DNA from: Polytrichum commune
Lineage: Eukaryota; Streptophyta; Polytrichopsida; Polytrichales; Polytrichaceae
Direction of reading: 5' to 3'
NCBI GenBank assembly: GCA_950295325.1
Contig: OX485808.1
Coordinates: 43,050,527 to 43,114,526 of the forward strand
Length of the DNA stretch: 64,000 bases
Each line of letters starts with the position of its first letter. Position 1 is the first letter of the stretch. Shown here one piece after another: positions 21,345 through 34,372 of the stretch. A program made the translations under genes and the position numbers. The notes beneath the pieces are model-generated. The model worked only from the letters and a program-made list of their open reading frames with translations, did not search any database and was not told the DNA's origin.

Positions 21345-23158
21345 CATATGAACCCCCAATAATATGACTTAATAAAAAGCAAAGAGGTCACATCGTTCAT
21401 AAACTTTGGACATTTAAATGTTCTGGAATGTATGCCACAAAGCTCATAGACCCAAATCCTTGAATTTTGTACAGACTTGTAAAACTACAAAATTTACTGA
21501 CATGCATGATCATATCCTCATTACTTCTAGAAATATATCCCCATACAGGTTTTTACAAGCCAATATCCATGTAATTTGTGCAGTATGCTCTAGGGCATTT
21601 AGAATCACAGAGTTTACAAATGGGCATTCATAACTCTAGACATCTACATGTTCTAGAATGTATGCCATAGATTTTACAAACCCAAGTCCCTAGACTTTGT
21701 ACAAATTTCTAAATTGTAAAATTTTCAAACGCGCGTCCATTACACTCTATTTTCATTTTAGAGCCTAGAGAGTTGAATGTGTTATGATTGCTTTCCAAAT
21801 TTCACAAACACACGTTTGTATTTGTAGGTGTCATTAATGGGAAATATTCTTGCAAATGTGAGATAGACACGCCATACAAATATTTTTTGAGTTGTCATCA
21901 AAGCCTTACTCAAATGACATCAAGTATGTCAACCCCAACAACCACTACCAACCCAAACACGATATGATGGACAATTGGACTACCATAGTCGAGAAGGATG
22001 AGGATAAATTATTTGTGTTGCAATTTGCATATCAACCTATTGTACTAATAGATGCAATGGAGAGTTAAATATAGTTGACATCATGGGCAATAGAGTACGT
22101 TGTCACCTAATGTGATTATGTAGTGGTAGATGTAAAGCAAAATAAAATGATAGGGTGACTTATATATTTCGTTACTTGACCCATCGATTTGACAAGAATG
22201 AATGCGAGATGAGCAACCCACATGGAGGTTGCTTAAACCTAGCAAACAAATTATGAATTATGCATTGAATGTGCCTTGGCAGGAAAAAGGTTAGGGATGC
22301 TGCTAAACAACGTCACCAAGATGAACGCAACCATTGAAGAGGTGAAGAAAGGGAAGGGGAAGAGATTATCAGCTTCAAAGAGGGTGGGCCGCGATTCCAA
22401 ACCAATTCTAGGGGGGACCCGACCATGCAAAGTGAGACATCGAAGGGGAGTAGAAAATCTAAGCGCTCGCTCTCTCAAATGAAGACTTCAAAGGTGATAG
22501 AGGATCTACAAGTCAGCTCCACACTCTTTGTGGCTCCCCTCCCCAAGAGTGGATAAGCCCCTTTAGCAGATTAATTAACCGAAATCTTCTAACAGTTCAA
22601 CAAGAGGACCAAGGATTCATGGCATGTTGCAAGATTTACACTTTTGAGGTTGATATATTCAGTTATCATGGAGCTCTGAACACCATGAATGTTAGGATAG
22701 AAGAGAAAATTGGGGTTAAATAGCAAATGAACAACATCATGAACAACCCAAAGGGAGACCATATGACCCCGAAGGACCCACAGTGACCCATTACTAAAGA
22801 GAACTAAGATGATATCAAAAAGAGGGAGTTCTACATAATCAATGGGCAACATAGTGGGGATGTAGAAAATAATCCTAGAAGTGCCCCCTCAAACAAGATC
22901 TCTAGTACTGGAAGTTGATCGTCGCTTATAATGAGAACACTAACACACTGACGTATATCTTTGGATTCATGAATCAAAGGAAGGAAAAAAATCAGGCAAT
23001 TGGAGGCGTCCTAGGAAGAAAACCTAGTGGCGGCAAGATCCATGTGGGTTCATCACCAACACCCCCAAAGGAGATGGAGAATGCAGCTATGAAGAATCCA
23101 CAGTGGAAGGTAAGTGTTGTCTAACTAAAGTTGAATTGAGTCACTTGAGATTGGGTTT

Positions 23159-23180
23159 TTTATGGATATACATCTATAAA
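23159..23180. repeat. Decayed type-C palindrome in an intron of copy D
   Basis: TTTATGGATA-TA-CATCTATAAA fits the type-C consensus after CG-to-TG/CA decay. It lies in the intron following NPQWK, where copies 1-3 carry their own palindromes. Confidence 0.5.
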
Positions 23181-24430
23181 CAACTCCAATACGTGGACAT
23201 TGTTGTGTTCAATTCCTAACATTATTTGCATTGATCCTCATCATTTTGCAAACATTTTGTGATGTCATCGTGACCAAATTCTCAAGCACTGACATGAAGA
23301 CAAGCACAACAAAGATAGTTATGGAGCTCAAGGGAGAGCTCAAACTGATATCCTTCATTAATCCGACATTGGCCATGTTGTGTTGGGACTTTGATTTCCA
23401 CAATAACAATGACATTGTCAATCCAAAGCTGGAGGTGACGTACACGAGCAAACCTAAGGCCAAGAAGCCTCCAATTTTCAAGGAGTTCTTTAGGCCTCTC
23501 GTAGGTCTCATATAATTGGAGCTCTACCGAGCAATACAAAACATCTTGCTCAAGATGTTGAGGAGGTCGTTGCTGTACTCGAAGATCCTCCTCAAGTGGC
23601 GTAGGTACATGAAGCCCTCCACTTACCACATCAAAAAGTGGTGTGAGTATCAAAAGTATAAGACCATGCTTGTCAAGGAGATCAATAAGCTCGACCTGGA
23701 GTAACAACTGGTCAACGCTTATGGGGACGTAATGTGGGAGACTTAGAGGGCCTCTAAACTTGAATACAACATCAATATAGCCTCCATGAGAGCCCTCATA
23801 AAAATGGCTACCCCTTCTTAGCATAGTGGGCCAGGATGAATGAGAAGAACTGTGAGCCCAAAATGGTGCCCACATGTGGTGATTAACTCTTTGAGACCAA
23901 TTTTAGTTAGACTTTGAAGTGTTATTATTGTTCACAAAAATATAAAAAGAGTGAAGTGTGGTGTGGATTTAAGTTTAGACATTAGGTGGTGTTGTGTGAT
24001 TGTTTCAAGGTTAAGTTCAATAAGTGATGCCTTGACTAGGTGAGCATGGAGTAAGGTGAGGCAAGGTGAGCTCCGCGGGTTAAATGCCCACATTAGGATC
24101 CACCTTGTTGATTTAGGAATGTAAGAGCTTTGTGGATGGGATGAGTCCCTACTTAGGAGGAAATGATTAAGGGGGTTGTGATTGGAGGTGCTAATCCTCT
24201 CACCCTATCCTTACCTCATGACCTCTCTCTCTCTTTGCTACTTAAGGCTTCCCTCTCTCATTTTTGCTCTCTCTCTCAATGCCTCCCAAGTGAGTGCGCT
24301 CTTAGAGCTTGAGATTGCCTAGGAGGATTAGGTAGTTGTTAGTGAAGTTAGTGTGGTAGATTAGTTCATTAGTTAAGGAGAAAAAAAGAAAAAAAGAAAA
24401 AAAAGATTAGAGAACATTTGATTAGTAGAG

Positions 24431-24840
24431 GAGGTGGTTGTGTTTAAGGGCAGTTTAGGGGCAGAGTTACCAAGTTCAATCTGAGGCTCAGCTGGTTCGA
24501 CCCAGGCTACGACTACAGCTAAGCTGTTGGAGGAGGTGGCTGTGTTAAGGGCAGTTTCGGGGCAGAGTTACCAAGTTCAATCTGAGGCTCAGCTGGTTCG
24601 ACCCAGGCCACGACTGCAGCTAAGCTGCTGATACGAGGTGGTTGTGTTTAAGGGTAGTTAGGGGCAGAGTTACCAAGTTCAATCTGAGTCCCAGCTGGTT
24701 CGACCCAGGCTACGACTGCAGCTAAGCTGCTGGAGGAGGTGGCTGTGTTAAGGGCAATTTAGGGGCAGAGTTACCAAGTTCAATCTGAGGCTCAACTGGT
24801 TCGACCCAGGCTACGACTGCAGCTAAGCTGCTGGAGGAGA
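24431..24840 (+). repeat. Four tandem repeats of about 100 bp within copy D
   Basis: Units starting gaggtgg(t/c)tgtgtt at 24431, 24533, 24635 and 24736 share agttaccaagttcaatctga and ctggttcgacccaggc. A shorter repeat of about 32 bp (gacaacaccgagaactaattggc type) follows at 24841-24920. This is part of the non-homologous insertion separating blocks of copy D (about 23,880-25,440). Confidence 0.9.
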
Positions 24841-26560
24841 GACAACACCAAGAACTAATTGGCAGTAGACAACACCGAGAACTAATTGGCAGCAGACTAC
24901 ACCGAGAGCTGATTAGTTGCAAACCACAATTAGGAGATCTAGGGGTTAGCAAGGCTAAGCCCAATTAGTGGGTGTTAGCACATAAAAAACTAGATCACAT
25001 TAGGCCATTTTAGTGGTGGCTAAGTAGTTAGATTCATTAGGCTAGTTGGTGCCACGTGTGGGTTTGTATGAGTGTGTTTAACCATTGAGAAAAGTGTTTT
25101 TCAACACTTGCACCTCTCGGTCAAAATAACTCACTTGCATTATTAATGGAGGATGTGGAGGATTCTTGCAATGGCAAGAAAAAGGAAGTGAAGATTAGAA
25201 GAGCGAGGGGAATGTCCTTAAGGGCATGTGTGGCTAAAGCCGCGGGTTGGACTCTTGAGAAAACCAACTCTACCACACGCCAAGAGGCTAACATTAATAA
25301 AGTACAATGAGTTGAAACAACATGTGTTCCGTTGAACATGAAAATTACCTTGCACATGGTTCAAGGTTGTAGGAGATACATGTGATTCTCAAAGCCATCA
25401 CCCGGACTAGGACGCTTAAGGGTGGTGGGTTTGGCCTCACAAGAACGTTTCTCTAGATGAGAGGGAGAAAATAATGTATGCTTTCTTTCTCAAGAAGAAG
25501 AAAAACACCAAAATTCAAGGGCGCAACAAGATTTTGCATGATGGACCCAAAGACCATGGTTTTTGGTCCGTATTACGACTACGCCTTTAGAACGATGATT
25601 AGAGAGGACTCAAGGGGTTCACCTTTTGCCATTTTTTATTTCAAGGCCATTCCATGAGTGTGGTCCATTCTACAAATCCTAAACCATTACTCTCCTCACA
25701 TTTGAGAGCCTCACGTGTACATGTGGATCATTGAGCTAAAGAAAGTTGGACAGTCTTGAATCTATACAACAATGGTCTTAGCACCAATTATGACATATTC
25801 CTCAATGCCTACGTGCAAGCAAAGACTAAAGGCCTCACTATGATTCAAAAGGCGAGGGATTTTAAGCAAGTAGGTGCACTCCAATTATATTTTTTGACAT
25901 GTAATGGTGGCATCATGGGAATGATTACAACCAAACATTCCATTTTCAAGAAAATGTATGACTACCCCTACACCAAACCTCAGGGACATGATGGAGGAGA
26001 CTTTGTATAGTATACATCTGGCTATTGAGTTGTGTATGGAGTTCTTCCTCGGGGGGTGTAGTCATTGGTTGGAGTAGCAATATACATGCGAACAAATGAT
26101 AGGGTATTTTAAAAACATGGGGACAAAAAATTATAAATGGACTTAAGAGTAATATAGGGTATCAAAAATGGCACTAGACATCTTTAAAGTACTATAGGGT
26201 ATGGAATAATAAGTAATCTGGAATTATAAGTAATGCAAGCCATTTTTCTATTAACCCAAAGTAGAAAATTTTATAATGATAGCATGTGAAAAAAGAAGAA
26301 AATTGAAAGTAATATCCCCCTATAAAATAGTGGTTGTTCGCACCTATATCCTTAACTTTTTAACACACTGCCCCCCCCCCCCCCCCGAGAGTTCTTCATT
26401 GACATCTTGCAACACTTGATTATTCAAGGGGACACAATGTACAATGTCTTTGGCTGCACTAAATTCATGTATGCCGCATTGGTGAGTTTCTCACCTTCTG
26501 GTGGTTGGACATTTTATGAACCCACATCTACAAATTCTTCTGAAAATCCACGACATGGGA

Positions 26561-26627
26561 CTTACGGACGCTTGTCCATAACTCCCATAGACTTCCAATG
26601 GGAACCTTCCGAAAGCACGTCCATATG
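26561..26627. repeat. Two type-C palindromes in the second intron of copy D
   Basis: 26561-26582 reads CTTACGGACG-CT-TGTCCATAAC, the best preserved type-C site. A weaker one is at 26606-26627. Both follow the TMYNVFG exon end, matching the palindrome-bearing intron 48935-49144 of copy 2. Confidence 0.7.
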
Positions 26628-27683
26628 TGTCTATGTAATCAACAACTGACCATTTTGTATTTTTTTATAAATGCTTGGGGTCGTCATGAACTCTTTTGTC
26701 AGACTTCAAATTATGATGACGCTAAAGAACATAAGACTTAGGCATCCAAGATGCACATCTTGGACATCCTTCCGACACTTGATGCCCAGAGTGTTACCCC
26801 CTTAGCTTCCCAAAGTGAAACGCCTACAATGGACACAAATTTTGACACCAAAGCAGGTCCATTGAACACTCCCCATCAACAAACCACACCCCATTGAGAA
26901 TTTCCCAATCTTATGTGGGGTCCGCTTATGGGGTTGTACATTTTGGGTGTTGGTCAAGACCTGTAGGAGGCGCATGTGACGATTGACAAGCCATTCATGA
27001 CTCCCACTTCATGAGTGGGTTTGTTATCCATCACATTGTAATCTGACCTTAAGCAGCTCCAAGCCAACAATGGCGATGGGCTTTCACATGCAGAAGATTG
27101 CTCTGCTCCATCAGGGTAAAGAAGAAACACCCAAAGTCCAAACCTCAACTACTGGCCATTGACGTGTTTGACATTAGAACCAGACCATGTCTTGAGATCT
27201 ATCATAAAAATTGTAGGAGCCTGAACAAGATCCCATGCGTGGAGTTTGGGAAGGAGGATGTGGTCATTGTCTTTGACAAGGACAATCAGGAGATCAAGAT
27301 GCACGACCAAGTGCGCGGCGTGCTGGAGGGGCCAGTGACGGTGAAGAAAGAGGCCATGACTATGGCCAAGAAGATGACTGAGGAAATTGCCCAAAGGATT
27401 TCCCTAAACAACTAGGAGTATGCGTTGAAGATGGTATTTATCTAGTTGGAGTTGGAAAGGCAGCAAAGGCAATCCCAAAAGATGCATGCTCAACTCATTG
27501 GATATTTTGCGGCGATAAGTGCAAAGATTGTAGGTGGTCTACGCACCTCCCCCAGATGGCTCCCAAATGCCCACCTTCGCCATGCCACCTCATGCTAGCC
27601 ACATGAACTACGCTCCCCTCCCTCTAGCCCCCCATGGATGCAGATTCCACCTCATGTGCCAATCCAACCCTCAACCATGACAA

Positions 27684-27840
27684 CACTACTACAAAACACG
27701 TCTTTTACAACTAGGTTTTCCAACTCATACAAGTGAGAAAACCAGGACTTTACTGACGTGGAAAACGACCAGTCGCTCCGGACAAGCAGTAAAGGAATAT
27801 CGGACAGGACATTCCCAATGGATACGTTCCCAATGGCAGT
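27684..27840. mobile_element. CACTA-type element end
   Basis: CACTACTACAAAACACG begins at 27684, directly where copy D stops, preceded by CAA. This is the usual 5'-CACTA terminus of En/Spm elements, with short subterminal repeats after it. I could not find the opposite end (inverse sequence followed by CAA) in the window. Confidence 0.6.
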
Positions 27841-28851
27841 GAAGTTGGACTTGCGACGCGTGCCTTACTTCATAGAGTCATGTCCTATTTCACTATGTTT
27901 TGGCAATATAAGTAAGATACGACACACGTCCATATAACTCAACGAAGTGATACAATATCACGGGCACTAGTCATGTAAGGTTTTGTTTACTTCACTGAAC
28001 AAAGTAATACAATGAAAAATGCGTATACATACATTCCAAATTACTAGTGAACGATAAGAACGTGGTTGAAACAAATATGTAATCACGTGGCTAAGATTAA
28101 TTGAATTAATTTTCACACATTACTTATTCCAGTAATCGCGGACAACCAAGTGGGTAGTCAATAACGTTGCGTAGTTAGCTTCTTTGACTTTAGGTAGTAA
28201 ATACATACAACAACTGCATATTTTCTTACTTCACGTCGTCATGTAAATATCACTGTCTGGAGTGATGTTTACCTCAACCAGTGGTTTATGATCTACGTTG
28301 TTAGGTCATGTGGTTCACGAATGTATTTTTTGTGTATTACTAGCAGTGAAGTATACATGATATTGCCAAGTGTATGTGTAACTGTACGTAGTATGTGTCT
28401 GTGACTACCAAAAGTGAATACATATTTAGATGGCATATATTTCTTACTTGAAGTCGTGATATTTATATTACTATGTAACGTAATGTAGACAACAAATTCT
28501 GGTATTTTGTTGTACGTTGTGAGGTTATGTGGTTTTCACATGTCTTTAGTGTATATTACTGGTACTGCAGTGAATATCGACTACGCTAAATGGCATGATT
28601 AGGCTGCAACTGTGCGCATTTACTGCAACTAGTAACATGCGGCTGACTCAACATAGTCATAAATTTATGGCATTAACAATATATTGATATTTATCATACG
28701 AGGATCATCGCAAACATGATCATTTAGTTCAAAAACCAAATCATATTCATCCAATAGTGTCATGAATGTTTCACAAATTGCTTCTAACAATGGTAAACAC
28801 TGAATTCCAAATGTCTGCAAATCAACCTAGGTCTACAAATCCACTCCACAC
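27841..28851. other. CACTA internal, repeat-rich non-coding DNA
   Basis: AT-rich sequence. The part from about 28,380 to 28,720 is similar to 31,790-32,090 (shared order: gtgaatacatat, tcttactt, gtaacg, gacaaca, catgc, then a catacnaggatcat-type block), so it is an internal direct repeat of the element. Confidence 0.45.
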
Positions 28852-31713
28852 TCACGTAGCCGCACATAACTTTACACATTCGCTTGACCAAATAATGTAA
28901 TGGCCCTTCGCTTTGCCAATAGTAGTCACTGGAGGGTCATCTCCACTGAGAGGTTCGAGCAAAGGATAGTCGTCTTCAAGTGACTCCGTGACGGCCAATG
29001 ATAGATAACCATTGCCAATCACCTTCCCATGCAGCATCCCACCTGCTACATTTTGAACTACACCCTTCCCAATGGTTTTCGCTTTCGAATCCGGAGAATC
29101 ATAGCCACGCAGGTAAACCAAGTCCCCCGTAGTCTGCACAATTCCCACGTACATATGTTACTGTTCCAAATTTTGAGCACGAATCACACTATTTTGCTGG
29201 TGTTGATATTTGCAGATCAAAGAAATATTCAATCCAAAGTACTAAAGTTACATTGTCGTCATATCTACTTTGCTATGTCAGTTTTTCTTTACTATGTCAA
29301 ATAATGTTTACTATGACATGTCCAGTAATGTTTACTATGTGCAGTAATGTTTACTATTTCATGTTTACTATGTCCAGTAATGTTTACTATGTCATGTTTA
29401 CTATGTCCAGTAATGTTTACTGTGTCCAGTAATGCATCATCAGTTTAATTAACCCTGCAGAAATATATGAAATGTGCTTCCAAATCAAACATATAAATCA
29501 TAATGAAAGCATCAACCACCTTAAGCCGAATTAAGTAAACAAATTGCGTCTTAAATCCATAATGAAGTAATTGAGAAACTTGAATTAATGTGTTTACTTG
29601 CACTTAGCTACCATGCTTCATTAGTTTGACCGAATGCTTACCAAATCCTGAATGGGTGATGTCTTCTTTGACGCCTTTGTGCCAAGGGGAGGTTTTTCAC
29701 CCCGGCGCTTGTCCGCCATTTCCTTGTCTCCTTCTTTCTCCGTTTTCTTCGAGCCCTTTTTTAATGGGCTACCCCTGGATTTTTCTGCAATGTGCAATCA
29801 AAACTACATATATTTAACAGATATTTTTCTATGTGCTCAAAATATATTAGCCATTCTAGGCTCAATAGTCAACATAATTGGGGGAATTTACATGACCACT
29901 TAAAGAGCACAAGACCTTCACTTTGATATTGAATAACATAATCATATGAAGTCTGAAAATCTTGAGGTTTACATGGATTGGCTTTCATCTGACTTAGGGT
30001 AGTAAGCCTCATTGACTTATGGTAGTAAATAGAAACAGTTACAATGAGCATTATCTCACTATTATTTTCACTATTCTATGTTTAGGCTACCTTTCGGTAG
30101 CAAGGGACCGGCCTCTAGAGTAAGTTTCTGTGACTCGCTGAGCCGAGCACGCTTCGGCCTGGGTCCCGAAGCCGGCTTTCCACCGTCAGCCGATGTTGCT
30201 TGGACAACTGACGGTACGCCGCCACTGGAATCGTCCAGTGCCTACAACCAACAACAAATTAAGAGCGCATTAAAGCCCAACATTGAGCTAAAGAAGACTA
30301 CACTATTACACATGAGGTTCTGAAATTTGGAAATGATAGATTTACGTAATGGAAACATATTTATCAGATGCCAATGCTTTCCAACAGAACCAATTCAAAC
30401 CTCATACATGTTCAGCCTCCTCATGCAATGAGGAGGCTTTCTAGGAGCCGCAGGGGATCTCTGGGCTCAGTGAGGTGACCTTCTCACCTGCACTGCCAAA
30501 GTCCAGGGTCTTGCTTACCGGCTCCTTCGACTGAGAGCGTGCGGATGGTGATACACTCCTACGGGAGTTTGCTCTGCCTTTGTGATCACTGGAAGGTTGC
30601 TCTCCACCTGAGGGAGCGCTGGCCATTCTTGAAACTGTGATGCCAAGCTTGGCCATCACCAATTCAATCGAGCTCTGCATTGCATTAAATTTGTTTTCTA
30701 GGGCATTAAACCTGAGGTCTACCTCTGCCCTCTTCTCCTCCATTCCGGTATCATGAGTGCGACTTACGTGCGGCGATACTCCAAACCCGCACTCATACTG
30801 GGCGTCGCTGACTCCCCCCCTCGACATATTGGAACTGTTTGGTCGGCCGCCTTTGGACTTGGAGGTGTTCTTGTCGCGGACAAGTTCATCCTCAACCTCG
30901 TCCTGCCGAGGGTCCTTGTTTAGTTCGGATGCCTGCAAGATCAATCATGAAATACTCGCATTTAGATAAATTGAACACCTATCTTTGCTCTACCCGCTGA
31001 TGGTTAACTGTACAAAGTAACATCCAGAGCCTAATTGTCACGTCTACTGTGCATAGTTATAGGTGCATAGTAACATACAACTTCGCATAGTTAAAGGTTC
31101 ATAGTAACCTACAACTTAACACTAACTTTGAACTGAACACTTGTTTTCAACTATGCTAATATTTGGAGGTCACATTTATATCTAGCACTTACCATCACGG
31201 TAAAGAATAGGGTGGTAACAACACTAATTATAATTAACGATACTCAAATATTACAATGAATTTATACTAATAACTCAAGCTTGCTCACCAGCCGGGCTTG
31301 GACCTCCCCTTTGGAGCGTCCAAAGGTAGAGACCTTCTTGACGCACTTCCTCGCCTCCCTCATCACATTCGCTTGATAGATTTTGCGAGGATCGCGTGTC
31401 AGCTCAACCATGTGCTGCCAGTGGTCCAATCGAATAGACTCAGGTCTGCATAAACCTTTTAATATGCGCATCTTCATCTGTGCTCTCTTACTTTTCAGCT
31501 GCTGACCTAGGTTAGATTTGAAAACTTCATACCTCAACACCCTCGTTTCTCTTCTCGAGCCGCGATACTCCCAGTTCTCCTTCATCCGTGTGAATATGTT
31601 GTCGAAAGCCGTTTCGGACTGATCGTTTACGTTGTCCACGCTCCAGTCCAGATCGCTGGAGTAGCCTCGCAACGCGTTCAGCCACTACGGCCTATACACA
31701 CCGCTGGGATTGC
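28852..31713 (-). pseudogene. En/Spm-type plant transposase-like gene (Transposase_24 resemblance)
   Basis: Minus-strand exons with good splice sites: 31713-31289, 30932-30488, 30241-30091, 29784-29642 and 29133-28852. The first holds the core (LDHWQHMVELTRDPRKIYQA, then VKKVSTFGRSKGE), like plant transposase_24/Ptta proteins. The second is predicted disordered and coiled coil (RFNALENKFNAMQ). The third has a basic PRPKRARLSE stretch. The last (GGMLHGKVIGNGYLSLAV, then AKGHYIIW) matches the usual C-terminal segment. An in-frame TAG at 31685-31687 (YRP-stop-WLNALRG) suggests decay. Probably the DNA-binding product of the CACTA element whose end is at 27,684. Confidence 0.6.
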
Positions 31714-31799
31714 CTACAAAAAACTATACGAATCAGCCACAAACCTCCTTCAACAAATAACAATAGTCATGTGTTAAGGGCATACACATTATATTGTCA

Positions 31800-34370
31800 C
31801 AGGTTGTAGTAGGCACGTAGTAATCATCTGCAACTGCTAAGAGTGAATACATATAGTAATGGGTTATATCTCTTACTTCAATGAGTGATAAACACTTTAC
31901 TATGTCAAGTAACGTTGACAACAAGGTCTCGTATTACTACAAGTAGTGAGGTACATATCGACTTCGCTAAGTCTATAGAATGCAAATGAGTTCGGTTACT
32001 GTAACGAGTAACATGCAGATCATTCAACTTAGTCGTATGTTTATAGCATGCATAATATGTTTACACTTATCATACCAAGATCATTGTGTTGAGTCATATT
32101 CTTATTGACAACATGTTATGCAGCGATAGTTCTTGAAGTTTGGATGCCTAAGAAAACATCTAATTAACATTGGATAAAATACTAAGTTGGATATGGTTTA
32201 ACGTTATCGTCAAGATCGACAACGAATCTTGGCTTTCCCTCCCTTGCTCTCTCATCGAATTCATCCCGGCATGCTTTTGTAGTTAGTTTTTGCTCTCACT
32301 TAAATAACCCAAAACACCAGGGTACAGACTCTCAAGGAAGGCTTAACTAGTGTCTATTACATGCATTTGTCACTTCATAGTTCCTTAATTAGACCAAAGG
32401 TTTGCTATATTCACTCTAGAACATGACTGGTATGTCTTTCACTCTCTTTCTCTCTCTTGATTTCCTCTCACTGTGTCTCATTCAGTAGGGTATGTGTGTC
32501 AGTCTCGGTAGTAACCATCTCGTCATGAGATTTTGTAGAACAATAGTCAAGAGAGAACAATAGTCTTTGAGTAACACAATTGTCTTTTGGTAACCATTGG
32601 CCAATGCATCTTCAATTCAAGGCAATTCCTTTATTACTTGGTCAATGTTAATTCCAATACAAAACAATTGTTTATTCCTTATCTCCAGATTTAATCATTA
32701 CTCACAACTTATGCAATTAACCATAATCAATCAAGCTATAGTCTTGGTCGCCCTGCACAACCTGCAACAACAACAACCAGGGTAACACACAAGACAATAG
32801 TTGAAAGGATTAAATCGCATTCCATACCCAAAGATCTTATCTCTTGAGTACTTAACAATCAAAACTTAATAAAGATCCAATTAACTTATGCCTAGATAAC
32901 ATTTATGTACCAAAGTTAATTCAATCCCTCTTACAATCCAATTGAAATTAGGTTAACTTATGCCTAAATCTTCTTGATAACCCAAAGTTTAACCTATCCG
33001 ACTTAATCTTGACAACCCTCACAACTTTCTCTAATCAACCGATCAGGAATGATTTCTCATCACCTCGGTTGATTGAGTTTCTCTCTTACTCACAATCTCC
33101 ATTATTTTCAATTACAACACTAACAGCCTAAAGGTAGGATTTCACTATAATCTCTTTATGGCTGAACTATAATCATTTTATCATAACGCCTCTCACAGGC
33201 CTCAACTATAATAATTTGCTTCACACAATGGTCTGACTCTTGACCATTCGGTTTCCTCTCAGCCTACATGGAATACCACCATAGCCAATAGTTTCACCAT
33301 ATTCAGGCTAACACTTGCAACTTATTCATCTTCTCTCTCTCACAGGTGGTCTGATCGTTACTTAGTAGAACTTTGTGTGTCCTCTGACAATAGTTCGACT
33401 CTGTCTCTCTGGCTCTACCTCCAATTCACTCCTCTCACAGCGCTCCCCGCTGAAACCCTTTCCATTTGCTCTCTCTCAGTTGGTAATCTCCTTACGCTTA
33501 TCATTGGACTCTATTCCTCACCCTTCACACTCTTCTTATTCAATCCTATATCCTCGACTGGATACACTTCTCAATCCGACAATAGTTCACTCCTATAGTC
33601 AATCGGTACACTCTCTGAACTTGTAGTTTCAATCAATTCAACTATGTTCCAGTCCTCTCGTCCGATAATGGTTGCACAATTGCCAGTATCACTCGCCAAT
33701 AGTTTCTCTTCTCGATTTCCCTTCCCTCTCAGATTATTCATTTACACACTCATTATTTGTTCTTCTCACTCACTCACATTCTCCATCATTCACAATAATC
33801 TGAATGTGCACAGTTTCCATTCTCAAGTTCATCACTCTTTCTTGATTCCAAAATCTCTCCTCTATCTCGGGTTAATCCAATCTTTGTTCCCATGGTTTCA
33901 TCCTCTCTGGTTCACTCACACGTTCTCTTACAATCTTATCCTCAGTCAATCGTTATCACATTCACAGAATATAGTTATCCAGTTTCACATTCATACACTC
34001 AAAGTAAGAAAATAGTTCGACGAGGCTGCGGCCATTCGATCGATTCATAAATTCAAAATAACAATTAGCTTCAATGGAAAACAATGTCCTGCAATCATTG
34101 CAGCGATCATTGATTCTTACACAGAAGATAGTTTAACTATGATCCTCGCCCGAGTACAGGCTGAGGGAGACAGAACTATTAGCTTCAGCAATGCGCTCAA
34201 AATATCTAAGAAATGCCTGGCTTCTCCTTCCTCAGCCGCCCTCTTACGGTGGCGAGGAGAAGATAGTTTTCATAACTACCTACTAGGGCCTCCTATGGCC
34301 GTGACCATAGTTATAACTTCCTCCTATGGTTTAACTATATTCATCCTATTGGATGACTCCATCCGAATTG
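31800..34370. other. Pyrimidine-rich, ATAGTT-studded non-coding stretch
   Basis: From about 32,480 to 34,390 CT-rich DNA is punctuated by many aatagt/atagtt words (for example near 32540, 33277, 33385, 33700, 34010, 34125 and 34260). On the minus strand it would be spacer or intron of the CACTA element. ORFs here are low-complexity. Confidence 0.4.
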
Positions 34371-34372
34371 AA

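Larger units (their letters stand above)
21880..27683 (+). pseudogene. Copy D: strongly decayed fourth copy of the GQH/HAD gene family
   Basis: Matching blocks in order: TFEVDIFSYHGAL (22640), REFYIINGQHSGDVE (near 22830, against FWLIDGQHSVEA), AAMKNPQWK|gtaagt (23096-23110, against AKDKNPKWE|gtgagt), KFSSTDMKTSTTKI (23277), STYHIKKWCEYQKYKTMLVK (23620, against SCYTMKEWTENRKKKT), LEYNINIASMRALIKM (23761), LQLYFLTCNGG (25880), and TMYNVFGCTKFMYAAL|gtgagt (26430-26481, against CIFNVFGGSKPIFAAM|gtaagc). Third-exon blocks (EDVVIVFDKDNQEIK, 27256) continue to about 27,680, where a CACTA end cuts it off, so no HAD domain remains. Stops and frameshifts are everywhere; about 1.5 kb of foreign DNA interrupts it at 23.9-25.4 kb. 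Confidence 0.8.
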
